The notes under the pieces: generated by a model
The model's database searches: none
What the model was told of the DNA's origin: nothing
What the model saw: only the letters and a program-made list of their open reading frames with translations
Source of the DNA: Kangiella marina
Lineage (GTDB): Bacteria > Pseudomonadota > Gammaproteobacteria > Enterobacterales > Kangiellaceae
DNA length: 64,000 bases
Direction of reading: 5' to 3'
Assembly: GCF_039541235.1 (NCBI RefSeq)
Contig: NZ_BAABFV010000001.1
Coordinates: forward strand, 1,550,001 to 1,614,000
In this document: positions 53,121 through 62,246 of the stretch, in pieces
How the letters are laid out: each line of letters opens with the position of its first letter
Numbering within the stretch: the first letter of the stretch is position 1
Program-made: the position numbers and the translations under genes

Positions 53121-53158
53121 AAGGGTTCCGACTGTGGTAAACAGTGTTCAGAACCCTT
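53121..53158 (-). terminator. Hairpin between fis and purH
   Basis: AAGGGTTC (53121-53128) pairs with GAACCCTT (53151-53158), with an inner ACTGT/ACAGT stem. On the minus strand it follows fis and is followed by AATTTTTAA just before the purH ribosome-binding site. It may be a leaky terminator of dusB-fis or an attenuator of purHD. Confidence 0.5.
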
Positions 53159-53175
53159 ATTTTAATTGGTCGATT

Positions 53176-53487
53176 TTACAGTAAGTTGTAACGTTTTAAC
53201 TTTTTGCGCAAAGTACCACGGTTAAGACCTAGAACTTTTGCGGCTTTCGTCTGATTGTTACGAGTGTGCTCCATGATGGCACGCAGAAGAGGTTCTTCAA
53301 CTTGAGATAACACCAAGTCATAAACGTCGTTTAAAGGCTGACCTTGCATTTGCTTAAGGTATTGTTGCATTGAAATGGCAACGTGCTCACGCAATGTCGG
53401 GTTAGATTGGAAACTCGCAGTATCGCTTTGCGAACTCGCTTGATTAAGCGCTGCTTGGTTGTTGGTTGTCGTGTCAAAAATTGTCAT
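53176..53487 (-). CDS. fis: Nucleoid-associated DNA-binding protein Fis
   Basis: A 103-residue protein whose C-terminal half contains the Fis helix-turn-helix (HTRNNQTKAAKVLGLNRGTLRKKLKRYNLL) and DVYDLVLSQVEEPLLRAIM. Fis bends DNA and regulates growth-phase genes. The N-terminus (about 1-30) is enriched in Gln, Asn and Ser. The start ATG overlaps the dusB stop by four bases, reproducing the classical dusB-fis operon. Confidence 0.97.
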   Translation of the reverse strand: MTIFDTTTNNQAALNQASSQSDTASFQSNPTLREHVAISMQQYLKQMQGQPLNDVYDLVLSQVEEPLLRAIMEHTRNNQTKAAKVLGLNRGTLRKKLKRYNLL

Positions 53488-54464
53488 GCTGCTTTAGCCT
53501 GTTGCTTTTGTTCAAAATAAAGGTTTAAAACGTCTATCTGCTCAGCACCCTCATCAATACGATTAAAGGTACTGCGGAATTCTTTACTATCAGCCTGTTC
53601 TTGCAAATACCAAGAAACATGCTTTCGAGCAATTTTGGGTCCCATGTGATCACCGTAAAACTGGTGGAGACCTTTAACGTGACGAATCATCACGTTGCGA
53701 ACTTCCTCAATGCTTGGTGACTCTAGGAACTCGCCCGTTTGCAAATAGTGCCAAATCTCACGGAATATCCAAGGGTTCCCCTGTGCCCCTCGACCAACCA
53801 TCAAAGCGTCAGCACCGGTATACTCCAGTACAAACTTAGCTTTTTCCGGGCTGGTGATATCACCATTCGCAATCACAGGAATTTCAATCGCCTGCTTGAT
53901 CGCTGCAATTGTGTCGTACTCAGCGAAGCCTTGATACTTACAAGCGCGGGTTCTGCCATGGACAGCCAGCGCCTGAATACCGTTGTCTTGCGCAATTTTC
54001 GCAATATCGACACCATTGCGATTATCAGGATTCCAACCTGTTCTTATTTTTAGCGTCACCGGCACCTCGACCGCATTGACCACTGCCTTAATGATGTCTT
54101 CAACTAAGTCAGGATATTGCAGTAGCGCGGAGCCAGCGGCTTTTTTACACACTTTTTTAGCTGGGCAACCCATGTTGATATCGATAATCTCAGCACCATT
54201 CTCAACATTGTGTTGAGCCGCTTGAGCCATCATCTCAGGTTCTGCGCCAGCAATTTGAACCGAACGAATACCCGGTTCGCCTGCATGATCGCTTCGCATC
54301 AGGCTTTTCTTGGTATTCCACAGTTTAGGGTTTGAAGCAATCATCTCAGAGACTGTCATGCCAGCTCCGAGCTCTTTGCACAACAATCGAAACGGACGAT
54401 CAGTAACGCCTGCCATCGGGGCAAGAATTAACGGATTATCGAGTTTGTATTGAGCAATTTGCAT
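53484..54464 (-). CDS. dusB: tRNA-dihydrouridine synthase DusB
   Basis: DusB reduces uridines in the tRNA D-loop with FMN and NADPH. The 326-residue protein has LAPMAGVTDRPFR, IDINMGCPAKKVCKKAAGSALL (catalytic Cys in the KVC segment), VHGRTRACKYQGFAEYD and VIANGDI with GADALMVGRGAQGNPWIF. It is co-transcribed with fis. A possible promoter lies at 54593-54621, and an upstream DUF3426 gene is separated by ~230 bases. Confidence 0.97.
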   Translation of the reverse strand: MQIAQYKLDNPLILAPMAGVTDRPFRLLCKELGAGMTVSEMIASNPKLWNTKKSLMRSDHAGEPGIRSVQIAGAEPEMMAQAAQHNVENGAEIIDINMGCPAKKVCKKAAGSALLQYPDLVEDIIKAVVNAVEVPVTLKIRTGWNPDNRNGVDIAKIAQDNGIQALAVHGRTRACKYQGFAEYDTIAAIKQAIEIPVIANGDITSPEKAKFVLEYTGADALMVGRGAQGNPWIFREIWHYLQTGEFLESPSIEEVRNVMIRHVKGLHQFYGDHMGPKIARKHVSWYLQEQADSKEFRSTFNRIDEGAEQIDVLNLYFEQKQQAKAA

Positions 54465-54592
54465 GGTTCCGACCGCTTCCTAATATCGTCGACAAAACCT
54501 CTCTCATTGATCGCTCAATTTTACGAGCAATCTCGACACAGATCAGTCAGACGCTTAGGATTTACACTGTAGGTTCAAATTTAAGGTCGCCG

Positions 54593-54621
54593 ATCATACA
54601 CTTTTTTGATCAGCTTTTGAA
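54593..54621 (-). promoter_or_regulatory. Possible promoter of dusB-fis
   Basis: On the minus strand TTCAAA (54616-54621) and TATGAT (54593-54598) are 17 bases apart. The -35 matches four, the -10 five of six consensus bases. The region is AT-rich, and the predicted transcript leader would be ~120 bases. Confidence 0.45.
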
Positions 54622-54698
54622 CGAAAATTGTTTAAAAAATCATCAATATTTTGCTTGACAATCTACCGCCAATATCTAAGCCCATGAAACCACAAGGC

Positions 54699-55466
54699 TT
54701 ATTTTACAAGCTCTACCTGATAGCCGCTGTAGTCGGTAATTTCGTTGGTAAAGGTAAAAGCGATATGAACCGATTGTTCCGGTTTGATTAGATCGTTGTG
54801 ATTCAGTTCAGGTAAGTAATGTTGAGGTTTGTAGATTGGGCTTGGAAACTGATTGCCCTTAATGTCACTTAAGATAACGCGCACTTTAGGGTAAGGTTGA
54901 GCGAAGTTAGCGACATTTTTAAGCACCATACTCACTTCTTTCTGACCATTACGTGTCATGTTTACTTCGATGGCATTGACGCGGTACTGTGCAATATCTT
55001 GGCGTGGCGCTAGCTGACAGCCAAAGACTGAGCAGGATGCTTGGTAAACCGAGCGCCAGCTAGGATCTTGAGCTAAGGTATTTTTATTTGGCCATAGGTA
55101 CAGGAACCAAAGAGCAAGGTATATTAGGATTAAGCTGGCTAGGCCATAGAAAAGCCACTTCAAGGTATGGGAATGATGTATCGCTTCTCCTTCCTCGTCG
55201 ACCTTAAGCTGATAGTGCTCTGACTTATCGATTTCTGTCAGCTCAGGAATCGATTTCGAGACGATTTGATCTTCAGCCTCTTCAACCGTCTCCGACATTT
55301 GGGCTTTTTGGCTTTCCTTATCAAGCGACACTAGCGAGTCCGTGGCTAAAAATAACGAATGACAATTACCACAGCGTACGTGTCCCGAAGCAACTTCGAG
55401 GTGCTCCCGACGTAGTTTAAACACTGATTTGCAGTGCGGGCAATTGGTTAAAAAGGTTTCACTCAT
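54699..55466 (-). CDS. DUF3426 family zinc-ribbon membrane protein
   Basis: The 255-residue protein opens with an MJ0042-type zinc ribbon (Cys9, Cys12, Cys32, Cys35), then an acidic cytoplasmic linker, one membrane helix (about 108-129: FYGLASLILIYLALWFLYL) and a periplasmic DUF3426 domain with CSVFGCQLAPRQDI. The function is unknown. It is usually encoded between prmA and dusB-fis in gammaproteobacteria, exactly as here. It follows prmA by 48 bases. Confidence 0.9.
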   Translation of the reverse strand: MSETFLTNCPHCKSVFKLRREHLEVASGHVRCGNCHSLFLATDSLVSLDKESQKAQMSETVEEAEDQIVSKSIPELTEIDKSEHYQLKVDEEGEAIHHSHTLKWLFYGLASLILIYLALWFLYLWPNKNTLAQDPSWRSVYQASCSVFGCQLAPRQDIAQYRVNAIEVNMTRNGQKEVSMVLKNVANFAQPYPKVRVILSDIKGNQFPSPIYKPQHYLPELNHNDLIKPEQSVHIAFTFTNEITDYSGYQVELVK

Positions 55467-55514
55467 AATGCGTTATTCAATCATCAAGCCAAATCAAGAA
55501 TCGTTTTATTATTT

Positions 55515-56408
55515 CTATGATGCGGAAAGCTTCTGCCCTGACAGTCGAGCCCAGTCTTCTTCAAGTGCCACAGGATCCATGGCAAACCATTGACTGTAAA
55601 GCTGTTTTAATTCTTCAGCCTGACTTTCGAGCAGCCCCGATAATACCAGATTTCCGCCGCTTTGCACTGAGTTTGCAATAGATTCTGCCAACTGGCGCAA
55701 GGGTTCCGCTAAAATATTAGCGACGAGAATGTCTGCCTGCGGTAGCTCCACCTGATCCGGTAGTCCTAAAACCAACCGCTCGCTGTGAATATTGTTTCGC
55801 TCCAGGTTTTGTTTAGTCGCTTCGATAGCCTGCGGATCGATGTCCACAGCGTAGACCTTTTCGGCGCCTAGCAATAATGCCGCGATGGCGAGAATGCCCG
55901 AACCACAGCCATAATCGATCACCGTTTTACCATCTAAGTCCGCGCCATCGAGCCATTGCAGACAGAGGGAGGTTGTCGGGTGAGTTCCCGTACCAAAAGC
56001 CAAGCCAGGATCGAGTTTAATATTCACTGCATCAGGCTCAGGCGTGTCGCACCAACTCGGCACAATCCAAACCCGCTTCCCAAACTGCATGGGCTTAAAA
56101 TTATCCATCCAGCTTCGCTCCCAATCCTGATCGCGAATAATTTCCCACTCGTAACTGTCGCCAAAGTGCTGATAAAAGTCGCTATGCTTCAATAAATTAT
56201 CCATCATCGCGGTGTCGGTTTCAGCATCAAATAACGCTAACACGATTAAATGTTCCCACAACGGCGTTTCACCCGGCAAAGGCTCAAGAATGGGCTTATC
56301 TTCGGCATCAAGGAAAGTCACCGCAAGTGCGCCAAGCTCCATCAGATGATCACTTAAAGTGTCTGCATCAGAGTGTTTGTAGTCGAATTTAAGCTGGATC
56401 CAAGCCAT
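55515..56408 (-). CDS. prmA: Ribosomal protein L11 methyltransferase
   Basis: PrmA methylates ribosomal protein L11 at several amino groups. From ATG 56408 the protein reads MAWIQLKFDYKHSDAD like the E. coli enzyme; the TTG at 56429 would add seven unconserved residues. It has DWERSWMDNFKPMQFGKRVWIVPSW, LDPGLAFGTGTHPTTSLCL, the SAM motif VIDYGCGSGILAIAA and DILVANILAEPLRQLA. Length is ~297 residues, as in the family. Confidence 0.96.
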   Translation of the reverse strand: MAWIQLKFDYKHSDADTLSDHLMELGALAVTFLDAEDKPILEPLPGETPLWEHLIVLALFDAETDTAMMDNLLKHSDFYQHFGDSYEWEIIRDQDWERSWMDNFKPMQFGKRVWIVPSWCDTPEPDAVNIKLDPGLAFGTGTHPTTSLCLQWLDGADLDGKTVIDYGCGSGILAIAALLLGAEKVYAVDIDPQAIEATKQNLERNNIHSERLVLGLPDQVELPQADILVANILAEPLRQLAESIANSVQSGGNLVLSGLLESQAEELKQLYSQWFAMDPVALEEDWARLSGQKLSAS

Positions 56409-56740
56409 GGGGATATTAAGGTTTTGCAATTTGGGGGGTATTATAAGGGGAAAGGTGGGGAACTACTAATCGGGATTTTTCTTTGGCTACTTGTTTCGCT
56501 TTTCTGCGAGTTACTTTTCTTACGTGCCTAAGAAAAGTAACCAAAAGAAGGGCATCCCAATATTGAGACCTCGCTTTGCTCGGTTTCCTTCATAGTAACC
56601 AAGTCACTTAACGTACCGTGACATACATTCCATCCATGGCCTGTATGTCACTATTCAAAACGTCCTGTTTTGAATTACTATGACTTGCTCACTCTTCAGC
56701 TCAATCTTATGGAGCTTGAATTGTCTATGGGGTTCTGAAG
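56409..56740. repeat. Dispersed intergenic repeat with several stem-loops
   Basis: No gene is seen. GTTACTTTTCTTA pairs with TAAGAAAAGTAAC (56510-56522, 56529-56541), a 13-bp perfect stem. TGACATACA/TGTATGTCA and ATTCAAAAC/GTTTTGAAT follow. The block from CCCAATATT through ACCGTGA, TCCATCC, TGGCCTG and CACTATTCAAA is shared, in order, with the repeat near 38.8-38.93 kb. Confidence 0.7.
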
Positions 56741-57139
56741 TTACAGTTGAGAATTGAGCCGCTTGATGATCTTGTTTATCCTTAACCGGTCATTTTGAAT
56801 GATAAATTTAGAGTGCTCATGCATATGCTGTAGGAACTGTATAACTAAACCTTGTTTTTCCGGCTCCATATTACGAAAAGTACTCAGGTGTTGAACATCA
56901 GTGTTTTTGCACTTGCTTAGTTCATTTAAGTAAAACATGAGCTGGCTAAAAATAAATGGCTCATCCTCAGACTTCGTGCAGTCCAAGCAATAAATCATTA
57001 TCTGAGCGATGTAAGTTTCAACGTCCGCATCACTACATTCCTCAAGAATGTAGGGCTGATCTTCGAGCTTGTGTAGGTCTATAAGCCCTTTTAGCTGGAA
57101 GGTATCATGAATTTTCTGAACTATTTCTAGTCTATTCAA
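56741..57139 (-). CDS. Hypothetical protein, unknown
   Basis: A 132-residue protein I do not recognise. It looks soluble and helical, with six Cys in total, four of them between residues ~34 and 54 (EECSD, YCLDCTK) and one in SKCKN. The start is TTG 57139; an in-frame stop lies just three codons upstream, and no ribosome-binding site or ATG is available, so expression is uncertain. It begins ~16 bases after the accC terminator and ends at a repeat element. It could be a real orphan gene or a decaying one. Confidence 0.5.
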   Translation of the reverse strand: MNRLEIVQKIHDTFQLKGLIDLHKLEDQPYILEECSDADVETYIAQIMIYCLDCTKSEDEPFIFSQLMFYLNELSKCKNTDVQHLSTFRNMEPEKQGLVIQFLQHMHEHSKFIIQNDRLRINKIIKRLNSQL

Positions 57140-57154
57140 TATGTTTTAGCCTCA

Positions 57155-57182
57155 AAAAAGCCGGCATTTGCCGGCTTTTTAC
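57155..57182 (-). terminator. Terminator of accC
   Basis: On the minus strand AAAAAGCCGGCA, loop AAT and TGCCGGCTTTTTT form a GC-rich stem followed by a T run, 17 bases after the accC stop. A similar GCCGGC stem ends the ahcY cassette. Confidence 0.88.
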
Positions 57183-57198
57183 TGATTGTTTAAGACAC

Positions 57199-58548
57199 TT
57201 ACTCTTTATCACCGAACATATGCTGTTCCAAGTAGTGGATGTTGGTTCCACCTTTTTGGAAGTTGGCGTCGGCTAGAATTCGCTTTTGCAGCGGTATGTT
57301 GGTTTTAATACCGTCAATCACGATTTCTTCTAAAGCCATCTGCATACGTTGGATCGCGACTTCACGGGTTTCGCCATAAGTAATCAGCTTACCGATCATT
57401 GAATCGTAGTAAGGTGGTACTTTATACGACGCATAAATGTGTGAGTCGATACGGATACCTGGGCCACCGGGAGCGTGGAAACGCTTGATGACGCCTGGAG
57501 ACGGAATGAAGGTATCAGGATCTTCAGCGTTGATACGGCACTCGATCGCGTGACCTTTGAGCTGGATGTCTTCCTGCTTAAAGGAAAGCGGTTGATTGCT
57601 GGCAATACGCAGTTGCTCTTTGATGATATCGACACCAGAGATAAGCTCTGAAACCGGGTGCTCTACCTGAACACGAGTGTTCATTTCGATAAAGTAAAAC
57701 TCACCTTTTTCGTACAAGAACTCGAAAGTACCGGCGCCGCGGTAGCCAAGTTGCTTACAGGCTTGGACGCATCGCTCACCAATGTGCTTACGCATTTGGT
57801 CAGTAATGCCTGGAGCTGGTGCTTCTTCGACGACTTTTTGGTGACGACGTTGCATTGAGCAGTCGCGTTCACCCAAGTGGATCGCGTTGCCGTGACCATC
57901 CGCAAGTACTTGAATTTCAACGTGACGAGGCGTTTCTAAGAATTTCTCCATGTACACCATGTCGTTACCGAATACTGAGCCGGCTTCTGACTTAGTGAGC
58001 GAGATAGCTTTAAGCAACTCTTCTTCTTTGCGAACGACACGCATACCACGACCGCCACCGCCGCCAGCGGCTTTGATGATGACTGGGTAGCCGATACGTT
58101 TACCCATGGCGAGGTTTTCTTTCTCATCATCGCCAAGTGGGCCGTCCGATCCTGGCACACAAGGTACGCCAGCTTTTTTCATCGCTGCGATGGCAGAAAC
58201 CTTGTCACCCATTAAGTTGATAACTTCCGCGCTTGGGCCGATGAAAGTGAATCCACTTTTTTCAACCTGCTCTGCGAAGTCAGCATTTTCGGCTAAGAAA
58301 CCGTAACCGGGGTGGATACCGACGGCATCGGTGATTTCGGCAGCTGAAATGATCGCTGGAATATTGAGATAGCTGTTGGTCGCTGAAGCGGGACCGATAC
58401 ACACTGATTCATCAGCGAGACGAACGTGCATCAAGTCAGCATCAGCCGTCGAGTGAACCGCGACAGTTTTAATTCCCAGCTCACGACAGGCTCTCAATAT
58501 GCGCAAGGCGATCTCGCCACGGTTGGCTATGACCACTTTTTCTAACAT
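57199..58548 (-). CDS. accC: Acetyl-CoA carboxylase biotin carboxylase subunit
   Basis: AccC carboxylates the biotin of AccB with ATP and bicarbonate, the first step of fatty-acid synthesis. The 449-residue protein shows [30 protein letters not shown], the ATP-grasp loop [34 protein letters not shown] and [14 protein letters not shown]. It is 25 bases downstream of accB and ends at a strong terminator. Length is standard. Confidence 0.98.
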   Translation of the reverse strand: MLEKVVIANRGEIALRILRACRELGIKTVAVHSTADADLMHVRLADESVCIGPASATNSYLNIPAIISAAEITDAVGIHPGYGFLAENADFAEQVEKSGFTFIGPSAEVINLMGDKVSAIAAMKKAGVPCVPGSDGPLGDDEKENLAMGKRIGYPVIIKAAGGGGGRGMRVVRKEEELLKAISLTKSEAGSVFGNDMVYMEKFLETPRHVEIQVLADGHGNAIHLGERDCSMQRRHQKVVEEAPAPGITDQMRKHIGERCVQACKQLGYRGAGTFEFLYEKGEFYFIEMNTRVQVEHPVSELISGVDIIKEQLRIASNQPLSFKQEDIQLKGHAIECRINAEDPDTFIPSPGVIKRFHAPGGPGIRIDSHIYASYKVPPYYDSMIGKLITYGETREVAIQRMQMALEEIVIDGIKTNIPLQKRILADANFQKGGTNIHYLEQHMFGDKE

Positions 58549-58573
58549 AACTATTTCCTACTCGTTAGGGAAT

Positions 58574-59035
58574 TTACTCGATGATGAACATTGGCTCGTC
58601 GTATTCGACAGGTTCGCCATTAGAAATCAAAATGGCTTTCACAGTACCTGAAACGTCAGCTTCAATTTGGTTCATCATTTTCATGGCTTCTACGATACAC
58701 AAAACGTCGCCAGCTTTAACTTGTTGACCAACTTCTACAAACTCTTTAGCGCCTGGTGACGGTGCTGAATAGTAAGTACCCACCATCGGTGAACGAACCT
58801 GGTGACCGCTAACTTCTTCTTTAGCAGGTGCTGCATCAGCCGCTGGAGCCGGAGCCGCTGCTGGGGCTGGAGCCTGTTGTGGCTGAGGCGCTGCTGCATA
58901 TTGAATGGGTGCTGGCGCTGGAGTGCTTGAAGAACGTGAGATGCGTACTGATTCTTCACCTTCTTGGATTTCAAGCTCAGCGACACCTGATTCTTCAACC
59001 AACTCGATGAGTTTTTTAATTTTGCGTAAATCCAT
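58574..59035 (-). CDS. accB: Biotin carboxyl carrier protein
   Basis: A 153-residue protein with an N-terminal domain ([23 protein letters not shown]), a Pro/Ala/Gln-rich flexible linker (about 38-70) and the biotinyl domain with EAMKMM; Lys119 is the biotinylated residue. It carries CO2 between AccC and the AccAD transferase. It lies between aroQ (five bases upstream) and accC, the common aroQ-accB-accC order. Confidence 0.98.
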   Translation of the reverse strand: MDLRKIKKLIELVEESGVAELEIQEGEESVRISRSSSTPAPAPIQYAAAPQPQQAPAPAAAPAPAADAAPAKEEVSGHQVRSPMVGTYYSAPSPGAKEFVEVGQQVKAGDVLCIVEAMKMMNQIEADVSGTVKAILISNGEPVEYDEPMFIIE

Positions 59036-59040
59036 AATCT

Positions 59041-59493
59041 CTACCTACTTTCTTTATTGGTGATGGTATTAATAGCAGCATCGAGTGCATAGCGGTAACT
59101 GTCAGCGCCAAAGCCTGCAACCACCGCTTCAGCAATGTCGCTAAAGTAAGAGTGGTGACGAAAGGGCTCACGACGGTGAGGGTTAGACAAGTGCACTTCG
59201 ATGAAAGGTATTTCCACAGCTAACAGCGCATCGCGTATCGCAACGCTGGTATGTGTGTAAGCTGCTGGATTGATAACAATTAACGACACTTTAGCGGCTT
59301 TTGCTTGCTGTACGCAGTCCACGATCGCTGATTCTGAGTTACTTTGAAAGGTTTGTAACTCGATATCAGCCGCTTCAACCTGTTTTTTGGCCGCCATGTT
59401 GATGGCTTCTAGGCTGAGATCACCGTAAATATCGGTTTCTCGCTGACCGAGCAGGTTGAGGTTTGGACCATGTATGAGCAGTATTTTAGCCAT
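59041..59493 (-). CDS. aroQ: Type II 3-dehydroquinate dehydratase
   Basis: AroQ dehydrates 3-dehydroquinate in the shikimate pathway. The 150-residue protein has [21 protein letters not shown] with the catalytic Arg and Tyr, [34 protein letters not shown] and [23 protein letters not shown], containing the catalytic His. It heads the aroQ-accB-accC operon. Confidence 0.97.
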   Translation of the reverse strand: MAKILLIHGPNLNLLGQRETDIYGDLSLEAINMAAKKQVEAADIELQTFQSNSESAIVDCVQQAKAAKVSLIVINPAAYTHTSVAIRDALLAVEIPFIEVHLSNPHRREPFRHHSYFSDIAEAVVAGFGADSYRYALDAAINTITNKESR

Positions 59494-59830
59494 AGTGTCA
59501 TTAAAAGCTTTTAAGATACGATAAAATTCACCAAACCGACCATAAAGCCTGTTTTGGCGAGTGATCTGTTAAAAATTAAGCTGCAACAAGCAACTTTTTA
59601 ACGTTGGCGCATTTTACAGTAAGTTACCAACAAATAACTACTTTTTGCAAGCCTGGTCAGATGTCTTTGTGAAATGATTGCAAAAATAGTGAAAAATGCG
59701 ATAGGCATTTTACATTTGTTTAAAATCTGATAGCTTTAAAGGATATAGTATATATGGGCTAATTATAGATTGGAGCTAACGGCTCACCATAGTCTTAATA
59801 ATAAAAAGGTTTTTCGTGGAAGGAGACACC
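59494..59830. promoter_or_regulatory. Divergent control region between aroQ and the response regulator
   Basis: AT-rich, no gene seen. GTTAAAAA (59568-59575) and TTTTTAAC (59595-59602) form an inverted repeat ~75 bases upstream of aroQ that could be an operator or hairpin in the acc leader. Several promoter-like TATA stretches lie near 59,745-59,756 for the plus-strand gene, but no -35/-10 pair is convincing. Confidence 0.35.
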
Positions 59831-60547
59831 ATGTCCCAAGATTTAAAACTACTCTATCTTGAAGATGATCAGACTCAAGCAGATGCGCTGTTGGCGATTT
59901 TGCAAGATTCTGGATATCAATGTACGCATTGTCAAAATGCGGAATCATTTTTAGAGATATTGAAAGTAGAAGATTTTGATTTACTGATTTTGGATTGGGA
60001 ACTGCCCGATATGTCGGGTATTGAGGCGTTAGAGCGCGTTCGTTCCTTTATGGATTGGCGCGGGCCGGTACTCTTTGTGACCAACCGAGATGCTGAGCAA
60101 GATATTGTAGCAGCCTTAGAAAAAGGGGCTGATGATTACATGGTTAAGCCTTTTAGACGGTCTGAGTTACTAGCCCGTCTTAATGCGCTGGTTCGCCGCG
60201 CAGGTCTGCTCGACGATGTTGATCAGGTTGAGGTCGGGCCTTTTACCGTTGATCAGCAACACCGTAGGATTTTGGTGAATGATGAAGCGGTGACCTTAAC
60301 CACTAAGGAATACGAGTTAGCGTTGATTCTATTTAAAAATGTCGGTCGACTCTTTTCGAGAAAATACCTTCTTAAGCACATCTGGGGCATTGAGACTGAG
60401 ATCAGTACTCGTACGGTCGATGCGCATGTCAGTTCTTTGCGGCGCAAGCTCAATATTCGAGCTGAAAGCGGCTATCGTATCAAGACGGTCTATCAGCATG
60501 GTTATCGACTTGAAGAATTAATGGATGCGGGTGCTGCCGCGGTATAA
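59831..60547 (+). CDS. OmpR/PhoB-type response regulator
   Basis: A 238-residue protein with a receiver domain (acidic pair in EDDQT, phosphoacceptor Asp55 in LILDWELPD, Lys in VKPF) and a winged-helix DNA-binding domain (VGPFTVDQQHRRILVND, TTKEYELALILFKN, RTVDAHVSSLRRKL). ATG 59831 is preceded by AAGGAG; a GTG at 59816 is less likely. It sits 47 bases upstream of the LysM/FecR gene and a CHASE2 sensor, so these three probably form one signalling operon. Target genes are unknown. Confidence 0.93.
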   Translation: MSQDLKLLYLEDDQTQADALLAILQDSGYQCTHCQNAESFLEILKVEDFDLLILDWELPDMSGIEALERVRSFMDWRGPVLFVTNRDAEQDIVAALEKGADDYMVKPFRRSELLARLNALVRRAGLLDDVDQVEVGPFTVDQQHRRILVNDEAVTLTTKEYELALILFKNVGRLFSRKYLLKHIWGIETEISTRTVDAHVSSLRRKLNIRAESGYRIKTVYQHGYRLEELMDAGAAAV

Positions 60548-60594
60548 CTGAATAACATTAATGCTCACAGAGAGCATCTATTGAGGATAGTGCA

Positions 60595-62238
60595 ATGGGC
60601 TCTTTGCGCTCGATGAATTGGCTTTTATCTATATTTGTAATGTTGGTGTTGGCTTTGCCACAGTCTGTGGCAGAAGACTGGCTGTATACCGTTCGTAAAG
60701 GTGACACGATCTGGGGCTTGTCACATAAATACCTTAAAGAACCCTTAAAATTTCAAGAAATCCAAAAATACAACAATATTCAACTCGATCGTCAGTTGCC
60801 ACCCGGTGTGACCTTAAAATTCCCGATGGAGTACCTCAAGTTTGCCCCTGCGGAAGTGGATGTTACTGCCATTAATGGTTCGGTTTATTTTGTTCGACGA
60901 GGAATTAAAAAGCCCTTAACGCTTCAACACACCTTGGTATTGGACGATATCTTAGTCACGGAGAAAGACTCGAGCGTCGCCTTGCTATTCGCTGATGGCT
61001 CTAAGCTGCTGTTAGGCGAAAACTCTGAGCTGGTGTTCGATATTCAAACTAAATGGGGCGAGACCGGCATGGTCGATAGCCGTATGCGTTTGATGAAAGG
61101 CTCGGCGGAAGGGCGCGTTAAGCCGTTGATTGGTCCGGGCGCTAATTTTGAAGTACAGACACCGTCAGCCGTAGCGACCGTTCGTGGTACTGAGTTTAGG
61201 GTTCGTGTTGATGACAAGGATCCAGGAGTGGTGTTCAATGAAGTGGACGAAGGAACCGTCGCAGTGCAGTTGCATGAAAATCGGGCCTCAGTAAAACAGG
61301 GTTTTGGCATTAAAACGGCCACTAATTTGCCGTTATCGAAACCTAAAGCGTTGCTACCAAAACCGATATTTGTGAATGCTCAGGATAAATATCCAGGACA
61401 CCCAGTAACGCTTACCTGGCAGTCGATTGATGGTGCCAAAGACTATTATTTTGAGCTCTTTGAAGATGCTGCAATGACCAAGTTAGCGCATAAGGCGGTA
61501 TTAAGCAGCAATCAAGTCGAGTTACCTGAGGTTGAGCTGGGAGCTTATAGTGTTCGAGTAAGAGCGATTGATAGCGATGGCTTGCAGGGCTTAAATGGCA
61601 CTCATAGATTCGTCATATCGCCAGTCCCTTCCAGTCCTAGCTTAGAGCAAGGGGCGTCAAGTTATCTAACGGGCCAACCGATTGAGTTTCAATGGAGTGA
61701 AAAATCGGATGCGACCAGTTATCGCTGGCGACTGGCTGAAGATCGTCAGTTTCAGAGTCTGGTGACTGAAGAAATCCTAACAACTACACGCAAAACTTTG
61801 GCCGCTGGCTTACCAGCTGGGACTTATTACTGGGATGTTGCGGCAGGAAATAATCAGGGCTTTGGCAAGAGCTCAGTCGCCGCAAGTTTTGATGTTAAGC
61901 TGCCACAACAGCCAGTAGTGACGCCGATTGCTGAAAGCATGCCGTCCGATGAAGCCTTAAGTGTTTATTGGAGTCAAGTGGCCATGGCAACGGAATATCA
62001 GTGGCAAATAAGTTCTGATCGAGACTTCAAACGTATTATCGAAGAAGGAACCACTCGGGATACTCGGGTCGATGTTAGCGACTTGCCAGAGCAGCAGCTT
62101 TATATCCGAGTGGCAGCTAAAGGACCTTATAATCAATTTCGTTATTCTGAGATTCAAGAAATTGACATCGTAGAGCCAAGCAATGGTAAAACGGCATTTA
62201 GCATTGGCTCGGTACTTCTATTCATCCTAATGCTTTAA
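60595..62238 (+). CDS. LysM and FecR domain-containing periplasmic protein
   Basis: A 547-residue exported protein. A signal peptide (about 1-26) is followed by a LysM peptidoglycan-binding domain (YTVRKGDTIWGLSHKYL, about 30-77), a FecR domain (about 115-215; VATVRGTEFRVRVDD), and tandem fibronectin-like repeats (about 245-520) with recurring VTLTWQSIDGAKDYYFEL, IEFQWSEKSDATSYRWRL and LSVYWSQVAMATEYQWQI motifs. A short hydrophobic C-terminus (about 532-547) may be a membrane anchor. It may sense cell-wall state for the adjacent CHASE2 sensor; this is inferred. Confidence 0.88.
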   Translation: MGSLRSMNWLLSIFVMLVLALPQSVAEDWLYTVRKGDTIWGLSHKYLKEPLKFQEIQKYNNIQLDRQLPPGVTLKFPMEYLKFAPAEVDVTAINGSVYFVRRGIKKPLTLQHTLVLDDILVTEKDSSVALLFADGSKLLLGENSELVFDIQTKWGETGMVDSRMRLMKGSAEGRVKPLIGPGANFEVQTPSAVATVRGTEFRVRVDDKDPGVVFNEVDEGTVAVQLHENRASVKQGFGIKTATNLPLSKPKALLPKPIFVNAQDKYPGHPVTLTWQSIDGAKDYYFELFEDAAMTKLAHKAVLSSNQVELPEVELGAYSVRVRAIDSDGLQGLNGTHRFVISPVPSSPSLEQGASSYLTGQPIEFQWSEKSDATSYRWRLAEDRQFQSLVTEEILTTTRKTLAAGLPAGTYYWDVAAGNNQGFGKSSVAASFDVKLPQQPVVTPIAESMPSDEALSVYWSQVAMATEYQWQISSDRDFKRIIEEGTTRDTRVDVSDLPEQQLYIRVAAKGPYNQFRYSEIQEIDIVEPSNGKTAFSIGSVLLFILML

Positions 62239-62246
62239 GGTTTTTT

